Of a stretch of DNA of 48,513 nt, positions 7,455-16,882 are shown piece after piece (the stretch's first letter is position 1; every line of letters begins with the position of its first letter). The position numbers were made by a program, and so were the translations under genes. The notes under the pieces were generated by a model that was not told where the DNA came from, made no database searches, and was given only the letters and a program-made list of their open reading frames with translations. This stretch comes from Fibrobacterota bacterium. Lineage in GTDB: Bacteria > Fibrobacterota > Chitinivibrionia > Chitinivibrionales > FEN-1185. The DNA lies in assembly GCA_003165595.1 (NCBI GenBank), contig PLWQ01000017.1, positions 1-48,513 on the forward strand, in the 5' to 3' direction.

Positions 7455-8771
7455 ATGAAGAAAATTGCGTTTGTGGTGCTTTGTGCAGGATGGTTCTTCA
7501 GCAGTAATGCTACGGATGCCCGGGTGCTCACCATGGGAGGGAACGATAACTTCTTCATGGACGACATAAGCATTTTCCGCAACCCGGCGAATATCAACTA
7601 CTATCCGAACATGTTACTGGGCTCTCTTGGAATCTATGTTCCGAGTTCGAGCGATACCGGCAAATACTCGGCACTGCAGCGCAACAATACGGATCCCATT
7701 CGGCCGTACGGCGGCACTATTCTATCGTATTCTCTCAATCAATCCTCCGAGTCGGGCAACCAGTATCCCCTGCTTTCCGTGGGATTGGTGCTCAACAGGT
7801 GGGATCCTTATCTCGATTACTTCGACCCCGGCAGCGATAATTTCACCTCGGCGTTCGGCTCGGCCGCAACGCGCTACGTGCTGTCGCCGGTCGGCAAGCT
7901 CGACATTATGCTCGGCTATGCGATGTCCAACGGCGCCATGATCGGGGCGGGTACATACCTTGCTTTTCAGAAACAGTCGATTATGACGCCGGACGGCCAG
8001 TCGTTCAGCCTTGAATCCAGTATTTACAAGGGCGACATCGGCATCAACTGGCCCATTGCAAAGTCAATGAATCTCGAAGCGTCTCTCGGCATATCCTCGA
8101 TGAAAGAGAATGCAATGGTTGTGGATACGCTTACCCTCAAGGCCAACCAGACCTACGATACCACCTATAAGGCCGATCCTGAGATTATCGCGAACAACAA
8201 TTTGTCCTTTAAGGCCGATCTGAGACTCTTTTCCGCGCTCACGGCGCTCAATGGAGATTTTGTTCCGCATCTGTCGGCCGAGTTTATCAATCTCAATGGA
8301 TATGCCGCTCAGGACTATTCGCTCGGCATCGGAGTCAACATCAATATCGATAAAGGATTTTTCTGGACCGGGCTCGAGGGACTTGTAGAACAGAAGGATT
8401 TCTCCAAGTTCAATTCGACATTCTCGGCAAATGCTCCGCAGGATTCAATCACCACCACCGGCATCGGCGCGCGTCTGAGCGCCGGCCTCGAAAGAAATGT
8501 CGTGTGGGACTGGCTCGTCCTTCGCATCGGCGTTTCCAAGAAGCTGCTGTATGTTTCGAACGGCGACGGCGGCAACGGCCATTGGGAGCAGAATCCCGAG
8601 TCGGGTTCTTCGAACGACGATTTCGCCTCGGTGGGCGTCGGCGTGAACATCGAAAACCGCTTCCGTATCGACGGTGTTGTGGCGAAGAACGTTTTTTACA
8701 CATTTACGAATCTCATAAGCGGTCCGCAGCAGGACCTCATGAACAGGATAACGCTCACCTACAGCTTCTAG
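7455..8771 (+). CDS. Outer-membrane beta-barrel protein
   Basis: 438 residues with a clear signal peptide (MKKIAFVVLCAGWFFSSNATDA). The mature part has many alternating hydrophobic/polar strands rich in Gly, Tyr and Asn, and it ends in an aromatic-terminated strand (NRITLTYSF), the recognition signal for BamA. The early segment with GGNDNFFMDD and FRNPANINYYPNML resembles FadL/PorV-like barrels, where an N-terminal FRNPA-type motif is common. Exact family not established. It has its own strong promoter and a strong terminator follows, so it is a high-level single-gene unit. Adjacency to the Exb/TonB operon suggests it may be a partner of that system (inferred). Confidence 0.8.
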   Translation: MKKIAFVVLCAGWFFSSNATDARVLTMGGNDNFFMDDISIFRNPANINYYPNMLLGSLGIYVPSSSDTGKYSALQRNNTDPIRPYGGTILSYSLNQSSESGNQYPLLSVGLVLNRWDPYLDYFDPGSDNFTSAFGSAATRYVLSPVGKLDIMLGYAMSNGAMIGAGTYLAFQKQSIMTPDGQSFSLESSIYKGDIGINWPIAKSMNLEASLGISSMKENAMVVDTLTLKANQTYDTTYKADPEIIANNNLSFKADLRLFSALTALNGDFVPHLSAEFINLNGYAAQDYSLGIGVNINIDKGFFWTGLEGLVEQKDFSKFNSTFSANAPQDSITTTGIGARLSAGLERNVVWDWLVLRIGVSKKLLYVSNGDGGNGHWEQNPESGSSNDDFASVGVGVNIENRFRIDGVVAKNVFYTFTNLISGPQQDLMNRITLTYSF

Positions 8772-8800
8772 CGTTTCCTTCGGTAAGCGAAAGTTTTTCC

Positions 8801-8849
8801 ACAAAGGCGGATGATTGTAAAGCGACAACATCCGCCTTTGTAATTTTTC
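8801..8849 (+). terminator. Rho-independent terminator after the barrel-protein gene
   Basis: ACAAAGGCGGATG (8801-8813) pairs perfectly with CATCCGCCTTTGT (8829-8841), a 13-bp stem with a 15-nt loop, followed by AATTTTT. The next gene starts at 8853, directly after it, so its own promoter must lie within or before this hairpin. Confidence 0.85.
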
Positions 8850-8852
8850 CCT

Positions 8853-11800
8853 ATGGCCCAACGCGATCTTCGTTTCCGTCTCCTTTCTTTCTTGCTTCTT
8901 TTCCTTTTCGGCGGCGCAATTGTCGGCGAAACGGTAAGCCTTTCCATGGTTGTTACCGTATCCGGATCGGCTGTGCTGGGAAAGCTATTCTTTGTCAATG
9001 GTGCTCTGCTTTTTCTCCTGCCTCCGCTTTTCTTCAGCAACATAGACCGGATCAACCGCGGAAAATTGTTTTCGGTCCAGCTGCTGGCGGTATCATGCAT
9101 TCTGGTGTGCTATCTTGCTCTGTTTCTGGTGGTAGGGAAGGACAACATCGCCGCCGTATCGTTCTGGCTGCTCTTTATTTACCCGATATCGTATTTGTCA
9201 AAGACAACGCTGTTTCTTTCCTTCTGGACGCTGGCCAACGACATCTACACCACCGACGAGGCAAAAAAGGGATTTCCCAAAATCGCCTCCTGGGGCTTTG
9301 TCGGCGGCCTCAGCGGCGCCTGCGGCGCCCGCTTGCTTTTGGAGGTGGTTGACGCGCAGATGATAATCGGGCTCTGGGCCGCGGCCTACCTCGTGGCATT
9401 CGTCGTCTCAAGAAAGATCACAGCCGTCTATTGGATTAAATTTGCAAAAAGAGAAATTCCGGACCGGCAACAGGCCGCCTCCATAGGGATGGTTGCCGGA
9501 CTCAAACTGGTATGGTCAAACAATCTCATCCGCTTGATGGCCGCACTCTACTTCCTCGTTTTCGTCGCGATATTCCTTCAGGATTACCTGTTCTGGAAGA
9601 AAAGCGCCGCATGGTTTCCTTCTTCCAATGCGTTGGCCTCGTTTCAATTCAGCTTCTATCTCGCCTATTCGATCGTGATAATCGGCGGGTTGCGTTTTGT
9701 GATGCCGGGGATGATCACGCGGTGGGGTTTTACCAGAATCTTTTCCCTGCTTCCTCTTACCCTCCTGACCGGTTCCGGCGCCATGATTATCATGATCGCC
9801 GCGGGCGCCGGTCCCACGGTCGCGTTCGCGGGATTTCTCGGGTTCCAGTTTCTCCGGTACGTGGTGTTCGAAAACGCGTTTTCCCCTATTTACCAGATGT
9901 TCTTTGCGGTGATCCCAAGGGATAAAAGGGGCAGGGCAAAAACGTTTCTCGACGGCATTGTGAAACCGTCCGCGATCATGCTTACAGGCCTGTTTCTCAT
10001 GTTTGTGGAAAGCAACGCCCTGGTGCTTCTTGGTGTCGTGGCGTTTGCGTCGGCGGTAATGGTGTACGTTGTCGTGCGCATCCGGCGAACCTATACGGAG
10101 GCGCTTATCCCCGTGTCGTCGGTCCACTCTGCCACGGATGATATCATCGCCGAAATCGGCAGCCGCCACGATCAGGAACTTTTTGTGATAGTCAAGGACT
10201 ATTCCACGTCCCGCGAAAGCGACATCCGGAGGCTCGCGGTGAGAATTCTCGCCCACGAGGGCTCGAAGGAGGCATATAAGGCGGTCCGGGCGATCTACGA
10301 AAAGGAAACGGACCAGTCGGCGCGGGAAGCCATCGCCCAATCTTTGTCCCGCTTTTCCGGGGCCGACGCCGCCGAATTTTTTGAAGAGATGCTCCGGGAC
10401 GAAAATCCCCGCGTCCGGGCAAATGCCCTCTTTTCGCTCAATGCAACCGACCGTTCCTGGAAAGGCCGGTTTTACGATACTGTCAAGATGATGTTCTTCG
10501 AGAACAACCCCCGGGTTCAGATCGAGGCGGCCCGGTTCCTCTGGCAGGTGGGAGACAGCCGTGACCAAAGCGACGTGCAGGCGTTTCTCAAATATCTCCT
10601 CTCTGTCAAGAACGCAAACAGGCGTTCCGGCGGGCTCTACCTTGTCGGCGCGCTCAGGCCCGAAGGCTGGGAGAACACACTGCTCGCAAATCTTGATGCA
10701 TCCTCGTTGCAGGTGTTTACCAAGAGCGTGGAAATCATCCTTGCTTCGGCCTCCAGGCAAACGCAGCTCGAGGCTCTGAGGATTGCCGACGGGCTCACGC
10801 GCCGGCATATCGCCATTGTCGGAACCGCGGCGGCGAAGCAGGGCGATTCGGCAATGGACGTGGTGTGCGAATTTCTCCGAACCAACCCCACGAAACGAAT
10901 GACCGTCGAGCTAATCCGCGCCTTGCGCGGGATTGTCGAATCGAGCGCGGGCGGACTCACAAAGCACCCGCTGGATGCCGAGACGTCCGCACTTCTATCG
11001 GCTTGGATCATACGGGAGCTTCAAGACGTCTACCGGGACTGTACCGTGTGGCGGAACATCGGGTTGCATGCGGACAAGAAACAGGACGGCGCGTGGATGT
11101 TCTTTCTGGAGGATGCGTTGCGCGAGCACCTTGGCAGAGTGTGCGAATGGGCCCTGGATGTCGCGGCGCTGCTCGACCCCCGCGGCGTGATGGTGGCGGG
11201 AAGGCGCGATCTTGACGTAAAGGAATACACCCAGCGATTCAACCTGATAGAGCTGCTCGACAACTTCGGGCCGCACCACATTACCATGCTCATCACGCCG
11301 ATCCTGCGGCGGGATTCATGGGACCTCCTGGCGAAAACGGGCAGGGGCTTTTTCTCCTTTGACGACGGTTCGGGAGCCGGAGGCATCAGGTATTTTATCT
11401 CTTCGTCCAACCGCTGGATATGTCTCTGCGCGCTCTATTCCTTGTGGAAAACCTCGGGCACGCGAGGGCTTCTTTCGGAAGAAAGGGAGGCTCTTGAAAA
11501 ACTGGTGCACGATGCCCATTCCCCTGTGGCCACGGCCGCCGCACAATTGCTTTCTGCGGGCAAGGACGCAGACCCTATGAAAATCGATGCTTTTGACCTG
11601 CTGGAACGTGTGATGTCGCTCAAGAAGACGCCGCTTTTCGGCACAATTTCCGCCGAAAAACTCATGGAGCTTGCCGAAGCTACCCAGCGGTTTTCATACA
11701 AAGCCGGCACCCTTATTTCGCGGGAGGGCGAGCTGAGCGATCATCTGTACATCGTTGCAGGCGGCAGCCTAAAAATTGTTAAGGCAAAGAACGGCGTAAA

Positions 11801-12077
11801 AACTATTTTATCAATAGTAGGCAAGGGTGAGACCTATGGCGAAATCGGCCTGTTTAATCAGGCTCCGAGATCGGCATCTGCAATTGCCAACGAGGATTGC
11901 GAGTTATGGGTCATCCAGCGGAGCGCGCTCAAGAAGATTCTGCTGGACATGCCGGAAATCGCCTATAATCTTCTGGAAGTTTTTAGTGAGAAGCTGCGCC
12001 GGAGCGGGGAAGAAGTTGCCTTGCTCAACACGACGCTGTCGAGCAGTATCAAGGAACTCACCGTTGATGAGAAGTGA
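8853..12077 (+). CDS. Transporter-like membrane domain fused to HEAT repeats and a cyclic-nucleotide-binding domain
   Basis: 1074 residues. Residues 1-420 contain about ten to twelve membrane helices in an MFS-like layout resembling Npt1/Npt2-type ADP/ATP translocase relatives. Residues about 430-880 are a soluble helical repeat region of HEAT type (for example REAIAQSLSRFSGADAAEFF and ENPRVRANALFSLNATDRS). Residues about 935-1055 are a cNMP-binding domain: the phosphate-binding cassette is seen in GETYGEIGLFNQAPRSASAI, with the expected G-E and P-R-S-A residues. The layout implies transport or scaffolding controlled by a cyclic nucleotide. The substrate is not known, and the membrane part could be a sensor and not a carrier. 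ATG 8853 has no clear Shine-Dalgarno. A sugar ABC operon follows 30 bases later. Confidence 0.8.
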   Translation: MAQRDLRFRLLSFLLLFLFGGAIVGETVSLSMVVTVSGSAVLGKLFFVNGALLFLLPPLFFSNIDRINRGKLFSVQLLAVSCILVCYLALFLVVGKDNIAAVSFWLLFIYPISYLSKTTLFLSFWTLANDIYTTDEAKKGFPKIASWGFVGGLSGACGARLLLEVVDAQMIIGLWAAAYLVAFVVSRKITAVYWIKFAKREIPDRQQAASIGMVAGLKLVWSNNLIRLMAALYFLVFVAIFLQDYLFWKKSAAWFPSSNALASFQFSFYLAYSIVIIGGLRFVMPGMITRWGFTRIFSLLPLTLLTGSGAMIIMIAAGAGPTVAFAGFLGFQFLRYVVFENAFSPIYQMFFAVIPRDKRGRAKTFLDGIVKPSAIMLTGLFLMFVESNALVLLGVVAFASAVMVYVVVRIRRTYTEALIPVSSVHSATDDIIAEIGSRHDQELFVIVKDYSTSRESDIRRLAVRILAHEGSKEAYKAVRAIYEKETDQSAREAIAQSLSRFSGADAAEFFEEMLRDENPRVRANALFSLNATDRSWKGRFYDTVKMMFFENNPRVQIEAARFLWQVGDSRDQSDVQAFLKYLLSVKNANRRSGGLYLVGALRPEGWENTLLANLDASSLQVFTKSVEIILASASRQTQLEALRIADGLTRRHIAIVGTAAAKQGDSAMDVVCEFLRTNPTKRMTVELIRALRGIVESSAGGLTKHPLDAETSALLSAWIIRELQDVYRDCTVWRNIGLHADKKQDGAWMFFLEDALREHLGRVCEWALDVAALLDPRGVMVAGRRDLDVKEYTQRFNLIELLDNFGPHHITMLITPILRRDSWDLLAKTGRGFFSFDDGSGAGGIRYFISSSNRWICLCALYSLWKTSGTRGLLSEEREALEKLVHDAHSPVATAAAQLLSAGKDADPMKIDAFDLLERVMSLKKTPLFGTISAEKLMELAEATQRFSYKAGTLISREGELSDHLYIVAGGSLKIVKAKNGVKTILSIVGKGETYGEIGLFNQAPRSASAIANEDCELWVIQRSALKKILLDMPEIAYNLLEVFSEKLRRSGEEVALLNTTLSSSIKELTVDEK

Positions 12078-12107
12078 TACACACAATTTACAAGAGCAGG
12101 AGGGTAT

Positions 12108-13598
12108 ATGATGAAACTGCGGATCGCGCTTGCCGGCGCGCTTGTCGCCGTCGTTGCGCTGGGCCTGGCAGGATGCACGGGCATGAAGAAGCAAAAGCAG
12201 GAGTTTACCGTCCTCATCAGAATGATGCCGGCTCAACAGCGTTTCTTTGAGCAGGAGATCGTTGCAAAATTCAACAAGGAACACAATTGCAAGATTTCCG
12301 TCGCGCCGTTTACGAACCAGCTTGACATCGAGCGGTTTCTCAAACTTGACGCCGGCAAGGCGCAGCCGGAAATCGGCCTTGTCAAGACGCCGTTTGAGGT
12401 GACTCGCGTGCTGGTGTACAAAGGGTACATGCAACCGCTTACCGCGGTCGTCGATTCGGCGCAGGTGATGCAGGATCTCGCGGAATACCATCAGCTTGCC
12501 ACTGGTTTGGGATATGTAGACGGTTTGCCGTACTACATCCCCCGAAAGCTTGAGACCCGTGTTTTGTTCTACAGGAAGTCCATGGTGGCCGACGCCGTCT
12601 CCAAATTCGACAAGTACAAAAAGCAGATAAACGAGGACCTCAAGAAGCAGAACAAGTACGGTCTTCCCAAAGATTACGCTCTGGAAAGCGATCCGTCGCA
12701 ATGGGACTTCTATGACCTGTTCGTGGTGGGCTACATCTGGGCCAAGGAAGAGTATAACGGCGTCAAGATGCCGCGGCTTGCGCATCGCGGTGCGAAATAC
12801 GAAGGAACGGCGCTCGATCTCGTCGACCGCGCATTGCAATTGGGCGCCACCCACCAGGATATCCTGTCCCTGGGGGACAAGACGGCCCAGACGTTCTTGT
12901 GGGAGAACGTGTTTATTCGCAACGGCCTCTACAACCCTTCGATGTGGCAAGATCCCTGGCGCGGTTCCGATATTTACAACGGCATCAAGGACGGCAAAGT
13001 GTTTTGCACATATCTTCAGCAGATCGACTGCTTCAACGTGCACGGTTGGGCCGACGACCCGGGCATGCCGAGCTATTTACCGGATGTTAAGGATATGGGC
13101 CTCTGCGCCGTGCCCAAGGCCGTGTCGTTCGATCTCACCGCCCAGGGACAGCCGGTTGTCGACGGCACCCGTATGATTTCTACCGGCGGCTGGTGGTGGG
13201 GAATACCCAAGACGAGTCCCAACGCGAAGCTTGCCTACGAGTTCGCCCGGTTCGTCACCAACCACGACAACCAGGCCAAGGAATGCTCGAAGTTCGGCAT
13301 GATTCCTGTGCGCAAAGATATTCTTCTCAACCTGCCCAACGTGTTCGACGAAGGATGGGTTGGCGACATCTTCAAGACCTCGGTTGATCAGGTGAACACC
13401 AACCAGCTCACAACGGTTCCGCTTGTAAAGGGGTATCCGTTGGTGGCGCAGAATCTCATAGATGCCTGGTACAAACTGTGCGTCGGCTACGACGAGAAGA
13501 AAGACGGCAAAATTGACGCCGAAATCATGAAGCAGAATCTCGTCAAGGATTTTGGCCCAAAAGAGAAAGAAATTCTGGGTGCCGATTATCCCAAATAG
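12108..13598 (+). CDS. ABC transporter substrate-binding lipoprotein (carbohydrate type)
   Basis: 496 residues. The N-terminus is a lipoprotein signal with lipobox LAGC (Cys near residue 23), so the protein is tethered to a membrane. The fold signature is that of family 1 extracellular solute-binding proteins: the opening strand FTVLIRMMPAQQRFFEQEIV with KFNKEHNCKISV, a central GLPYYIPRKLETRVLFYRKS hinge segment, and TGGWWWGIPKTSPNAKLAYE near residue 363. AGGAGG precedes the start by about eight bases (ATG 12108 and 12111 both possible). Two permeases and an ATPase follow in order, giving a full importer. The ligand is probably a mono- or oligosaccharide by family, not determined. Confidence 0.9.
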   Translation: MMKLRIALAGALVAVVALGLAGCTGMKKQKQEFTVLIRMMPAQQRFFEQEIVAKFNKEHNCKISVAPFTNQLDIERFLKLDAGKAQPEIGLVKTPFEVTRVLVYKGYMQPLTAVVDSAQVMQDLAEYHQLATGLGYVDGLPYYIPRKLETRVLFYRKSMVADAVSKFDKYKKQINEDLKKQNKYGLPKDYALESDPSQWDFYDLFVVGYIWAKEEYNGVKMPRLAHRGAKYEGTALDLVDRALQLGATHQDILSLGDKTAQTFLWENVFIRNGLYNPSMWQDPWRGSDIYNGIKDGKVFCTYLQQIDCFNVHGWADDPGMPSYLPDVKDMGLCAVPKAVSFDLTAQGQPVVDGTRMISTGGWWWGIPKTSPNAKLAYEFARFVTNHDNQAKECSKFGMIPVRKDILLNLPNVFDEGWVGDIFKTSVDQVNTNQLTTVPLVKGYPLVAQNLIDAWYKLCVGYDEKKDGKIDAEIMKQNLVKDFGPKEKEILGADYPK

Positions 13599-13610
13599 CC
13601 ACATGAGCGA

Positions 13611-14510
13611 ATGAGCGAGGCGTGGCAAAAAGTAAAACGTTTCAAGATCCACGAGGTATGGCCGCTGCTGCCGGCGGCGGTCTATCTCGTGGGTTTTTTG
13701 GTTATTGTTGGAGCGTACCTCGTTGGACTGAGCCTCTCATTTGAAAAGAACGGTGTCACTGTTTTCCCTACCCTGCGAACCGTCGCGGCGGTAGTCTCGA
13801 ACACGGAATTCCGCCACGCCCTGCTCGACACTGCGTTGTTCGTGATCGTGGGCACACCGCTTGAGCTTGCCGTCGGTCTTTTCCTCGCCCTTGTCCTGTA
13901 TCAGCAATTCAGGTTTCGGAACTTTGTTCGCAGCCTGTTTCTTGTTCCGCTTGCCGTCCCCGCACTCGTCACGGCGACCCTGCTCTTTATTCTGTTCGAT
14001 TATCCGGGCGGACATGTCAACTTTCTTCTCACCGGTAAATATGCCTTTTTCCCGGCGATTCTCCACGCTCCCGTCAATTGGCGGGGCTCGGAGGTGTTCG
14101 CCCTGGGGATCTCCATGATCGGCAAGGTGTGGCGGGACATGCCTATTTCCATGTTGATCCTCCTGTCGGGCCTCAACGCCATCGATCCGGAGTTATTCGA
14201 CGCGGCTCGCACGATGGGCGCGGGGCTGCGGACGCGGATCTGGCGTGTGGTGCTTCCGCTCATGATTCCCTCGATGTCGGCGGTTATCCTGCTCCGGTCA
14301 ATCGAAATGTGGAAGGAATTCATTTTCCCCTTTATCCTTGCCGGAAAGTACCCCTTGCTCGGCACGCTCATCGAATCCATGTATAACGACTGGGGGAATT
14401 CAAACGGCGCGTCGGCGGTTGCCGCAATTCTGGTCCTGTGCATCGTGGTAACAACGCTCCTGTTTCTTTCCATAATGGAATTTCTCAGAAGGAAGCTGGT
14501 GAGAACGTGA
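13611..14510 (+). CDS. Sugar-type ABC transporter permease 1 (MalF/UgpA-like)
   Basis: 299 residues with six membrane helices. The EAA loop that docks on the ATPase reads DAARTMGAGLRTRIWRVVLP (near residue 200), matching the family pattern with the invariant Gly. The first helix follows a short basic N-terminus, as in MalF/UgpA-type proteins. It begins 13 bases after the binding-protein gene and overlaps the next permease by four bases, so the three are co-translated. Confidence 0.92.
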   Translation: MSEAWQKVKRFKIHEVWPLLPAAVYLVGFLVIVGAYLVGLSLSFEKNGVTVFPTLRTVAAVVSNTEFRHALLDTALFVIVGTPLELAVGLFLALVLYQQFRFRNFVRSLFLVPLAVPALVTATLLFILFDYPGGHVNFLLTGKYAFFPAILHAPVNWRGSEVFALGISMIGKVWRDMPISMLILLSGLNAIDPELFDAARTMGAGLRTRIWRVVLPLMIPSMSAVILLRSIEMWKEFIFPFILAGKYPLLGTLIESMYNDWGNSNGASAVAAILVLCIVVTTLLFLSIMEFLRRKLVRT

Positions 14511-15364
14511 GCACAATCGCGCGAGTCAAATCCTTGCCTGTCGAAGGACTCAAGAAGGCCCTCTGGGTTGCGAGTATCGCGGCCGCGGTGCTGCTTGTTG
14601 CCGGGCCGGTGTACATGCTTTTTAAATACTCCATCAGCGATAGCACGAGCATAAACACGGGAGGCGCACCCATACCTCTGTGGCCCTATCACCCCACGTT
14701 CAGGTGCTTTACCTACCTGTTTTCGGATTCGCAATTCTTCGGTGTCATCACCAACAGCTTTGTCATCGCCGCTTGCACGGTAGGAATGTCGATGCTCCTG
14801 GGCGTTCCGGCCGCCTACGTTCTCGGCCGGTTTCGGGTACCGGGAAGACGATTGCTTCTGCTGGGACTCATTTCGGTCCGGCTTTTTCCCGATATCGCCT
14901 CGGTTATTCCCATCACCGAGTTCTTCATACGTTTCAAGCTGCAAAATACCTACACCGGCGTTATCCTTGCCCATACCCTGCTCGCATTGCCCTATGTCAT
15001 CTTCATCGGCATGAGCGCTTTCGAGGCCATACCGGACGATCTTGAACAACAGGCCCGCGTGATGGGCGCAAACGGCTTTTCGGTTTTCTTCAGGATTCTG
15101 CTCCCGCTTTCCATTCCCGGTCTCGTGGCCGCGGCCATCTATACGTTTCTCCTCTCGTGGGACGAATTCATCTTTGCCTATTTCATCCTGGGGCTTGGGA
15201 AGATCTCAACGCTTACCTTGTTTCTCAAGCAGAAGCTTGCCTTTTCTCCGCCGCAGAACCTGCTGGCGGCGATATCGGTTCTCCTGAGCCTGCCGGTTAT
15301 CGTATTTTCCCTGATGCTGCAGAAGTACATGACCGCGGGCATCACCACCGGAAGCGTCAAATAG
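14507..15364 (+). CDS. Sugar-type ABC transporter permease 2 (MalG/UgpE-like)
   Basis: About 285 residues. The frame is open from 14438, but GTG 14507 is the likely start: it overlaps the preceding TGA by four bases (GTGA) and yields a normal MalG-like N-terminus before the first helix. Six membrane segments are visible. The EAA loop is EQQARVMGANGFSVFFRILL, with the conserved Gly, near residue 180. The segment LSWDEFIFAYFIL near residue 215 is typical of MalG/UgpE permeases. It would pair with the upstream permease to form the channel. Confidence 0.9.
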   Translation: MSTIARVKSLPVEGLKKALWVASIAAAVLLVAGPVYMLFKYSISDSTSINTGGAPIPLWPYHPTFRCFTYLFSDSQFFGVITNSFVIAACTVGMSMLLGVPAAYVLGRFRVPGRRLLLLGLISVRLFPDIASVIPITEFFIRFKLQNTYTGVILAHTLLALPYVIFIGMSAFEAIPDDLEQQARVMGANGFSVFFRILLPLSIPGLVAAAIYTFLLSWDEFIFAYFILGLGKISTLTLFLKQKLAFSPPQNLLAAISVLLSLPVIVFSLMLQKYMTAGITTGSVK

Positions 15365-15371
15365 AGGGTCC

Positions 15372-16484
15372 ATGGCGGATGTAGTCTTAAAGAACGTCTC
15401 GAAACGCATGGGATCAAGTCAGGTCATCGACGGGTTCAGCCTCGACGTCGCAAACGGCGAATTCGTCACCCTGCTCGGGCCGTCCGGGTGCGGCAAGACC
15501 ACGCTGCTGCGAATGATAGCGGGCCTCGAAACAGTTGACAAAGGAGATGTCCTTGTCGGCGGGAAGCGGTATAACAACCTTCCGGTGCAGCAACGGAATC
15601 TTGCCATGGTGTTCCAGAGTTACGCGCTGTTCCCGCACATGACCGTTGCGCAGAACATCCGTTTCGGGCTTTCCATCCACAAGGCGCCTGCCGAGACGAT
15701 CCGCCGGAAACTTGCCTGGTCTCTGGACATGTTCGGGCTTTCCGGTCTGGAAGACAGGCTGCCGAGGCAAATTTCCGGCGGCCAGCGGCAGCGCGTTGCG
15801 CTCGCCCGGGCGCTGGTGCTCGACCCCGACGTGCTGCTCCTTGATGAGCCGCTGAGCAACCTCGACGCGGCTTTGCGAGACACCGCCATGGAAGAGCTCA
15901 AGAGGATCCACCACCAGGTCGGCACAACAATCATTTACGTGACGCACAATCAGGTCGAGGCGATGACCATGAGCCAGCGCATAGCGGTACTTTCGGCCGG
16001 CCGGCTGGAACAGTACGACACGCCCCGCGCGGTGTACGATTCGCCGGCAACGCGGTTCGCTGCGTCGTTTATCGGCAGCCCGGCCATGAATTTTCTCAAC
16101 GGCGCGGTAGAGGTGCATGGAGAAGATGCTGGCGTAATGACGCCGGTAGGATTTGTCAAACTGGATAAGGAACGGTTCACGAGCGCGAAGGCCATGGCGG
16201 GACGCTCGGTAACGGTGGGCATCAGGCCGCAGAACATCGCCTATGCCGAGCACCACGAATCGAAACGGTATTCCGATACCACGCTCAGCGTTTCGGTGGA
16301 GCTTGTGGAAACCCTCGGCGATCGGAGCCTGGTGGTGTCACGCGGAGAAAACGGCACGGCGCTGCGATTCCTCATCACGCGCGATATCGACATAGAACCG
16401 CAGGAAATGGTTGAGGTGTTTCTCGACGGCAGGCGCGTACACCTGTTTGATCCCCAAACCAACGCCAACGTGTTTTCTTTTTGA
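15372..16484 (+). CDS. ABC transporter ATP-binding protein (MalK/UgpC/MsmX family)
   Basis: 370 residues. Motifs in order: Walker A GPSGCGKTT (residues about 37-45), Q-loop in MVFQSYALFPHMTV, signature SGGQRQRVALARAL, Walker B VLLLDEPLSNLDAALR, and the switch His in YVTHNQVEAMT. The C-terminal third (about 240-370) is the TOBE/regulatory domain of MalK-type ATPases. It completes the importer with the binding protein and two permeases. Such ATPases sometimes serve several sugar importers, so it may not be exclusive to this one. Confidence 0.93.
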   Translation: MADVVLKNVSKRMGSSQVIDGFSLDVANGEFVTLLGPSGCGKTTLLRMIAGLETVDKGDVLVGGKRYNNLPVQQRNLAMVFQSYALFPHMTVAQNIRFGLSIHKAPAETIRRKLAWSLDMFGLSGLEDRLPRQISGGQRQRVALARALVLDPDVLLLDEPLSNLDAALRDTAMEELKRIHHQVGTTIIYVTHNQVEAMTMSQRIAVLSAGRLEQYDTPRAVYDSPATRFAASFIGSPAMNFLNGAVEVHGEDAGVMTPVGFVKLDKERFTSAKAMAGRSVTVGIRPQNIAYAEHHESKRYSDTTLSVSVELVETLGDRSLVVSRGENGTALRFLITRDIDIEPQEMVEVFLDGRRVHLFDPQTNANVFSF

Positions 16485-16498
16485 CAAGGACTTGGTTC

Positions 16499-16882
16499 AT
16501 GACAGAGGCGAAAAAAGGGAGAGGGCGTCCGCTTTTTCCGCTTGTTGTCGCGGCAGGCGCCGTGCTCCTGTGCATCGGATGCCGGGTCGGAGAACCCGAC
16601 AACCTCGTGAGAAAAAAACTTGACGTGATCGTGGCGGCCGATCTGAAGGCCCTTGTCGACGGTTTGCCCGCAACGAGCCTCCGCGATTCCATCTATTCCG
16701 TCGTCGTGGGATATACGACCTACAAGGAAGGCATGTACAGCGTTCGCGCAGTGATCGACTTCTACTACCTGCGCGGCGTTGCGGTGAAAAGAACGGTAAA
16801 GTACCGGTATCTCACAAGGGCTCGAAAATGGGAACGCTACGACAATGAGTTCAGATTTTACTCCGACAGCGCTGCGCAATAG
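16499..16882 (+). CDS. Small predicted lipoprotein
   Basis: 127 residues from ATG 16499; an in-frame TTG at 16481 would add six residues. The N-terminus has a charged start (MTEAKKGRGRPLFPL), a hydrophobic stretch and a lipobox-like LCIGC, so it should be lipid-anchored. The remainder is mixed alpha/beta with many Tyr and Arg residues (VKYRYLTRARKWERYDNEF). I do not recognise the family. The gene starts 14 bases after the ATPase and overlaps the TPR gene by 38 bases, so it belongs to this operon and may be an accessory of the importer. Confidence 0.75.
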   Translation: MTEAKKGRGRPLFPLVVAAGAVLLCIGCRVGEPDNLVRKKLDVIVAADLKALVDGLPATSLRDSIYSVVVGYTTYKEGMYSVRAVIDFYYLRGVAVKRTVKYRYLTRARKWERYDNEFRFYSDSAAQ

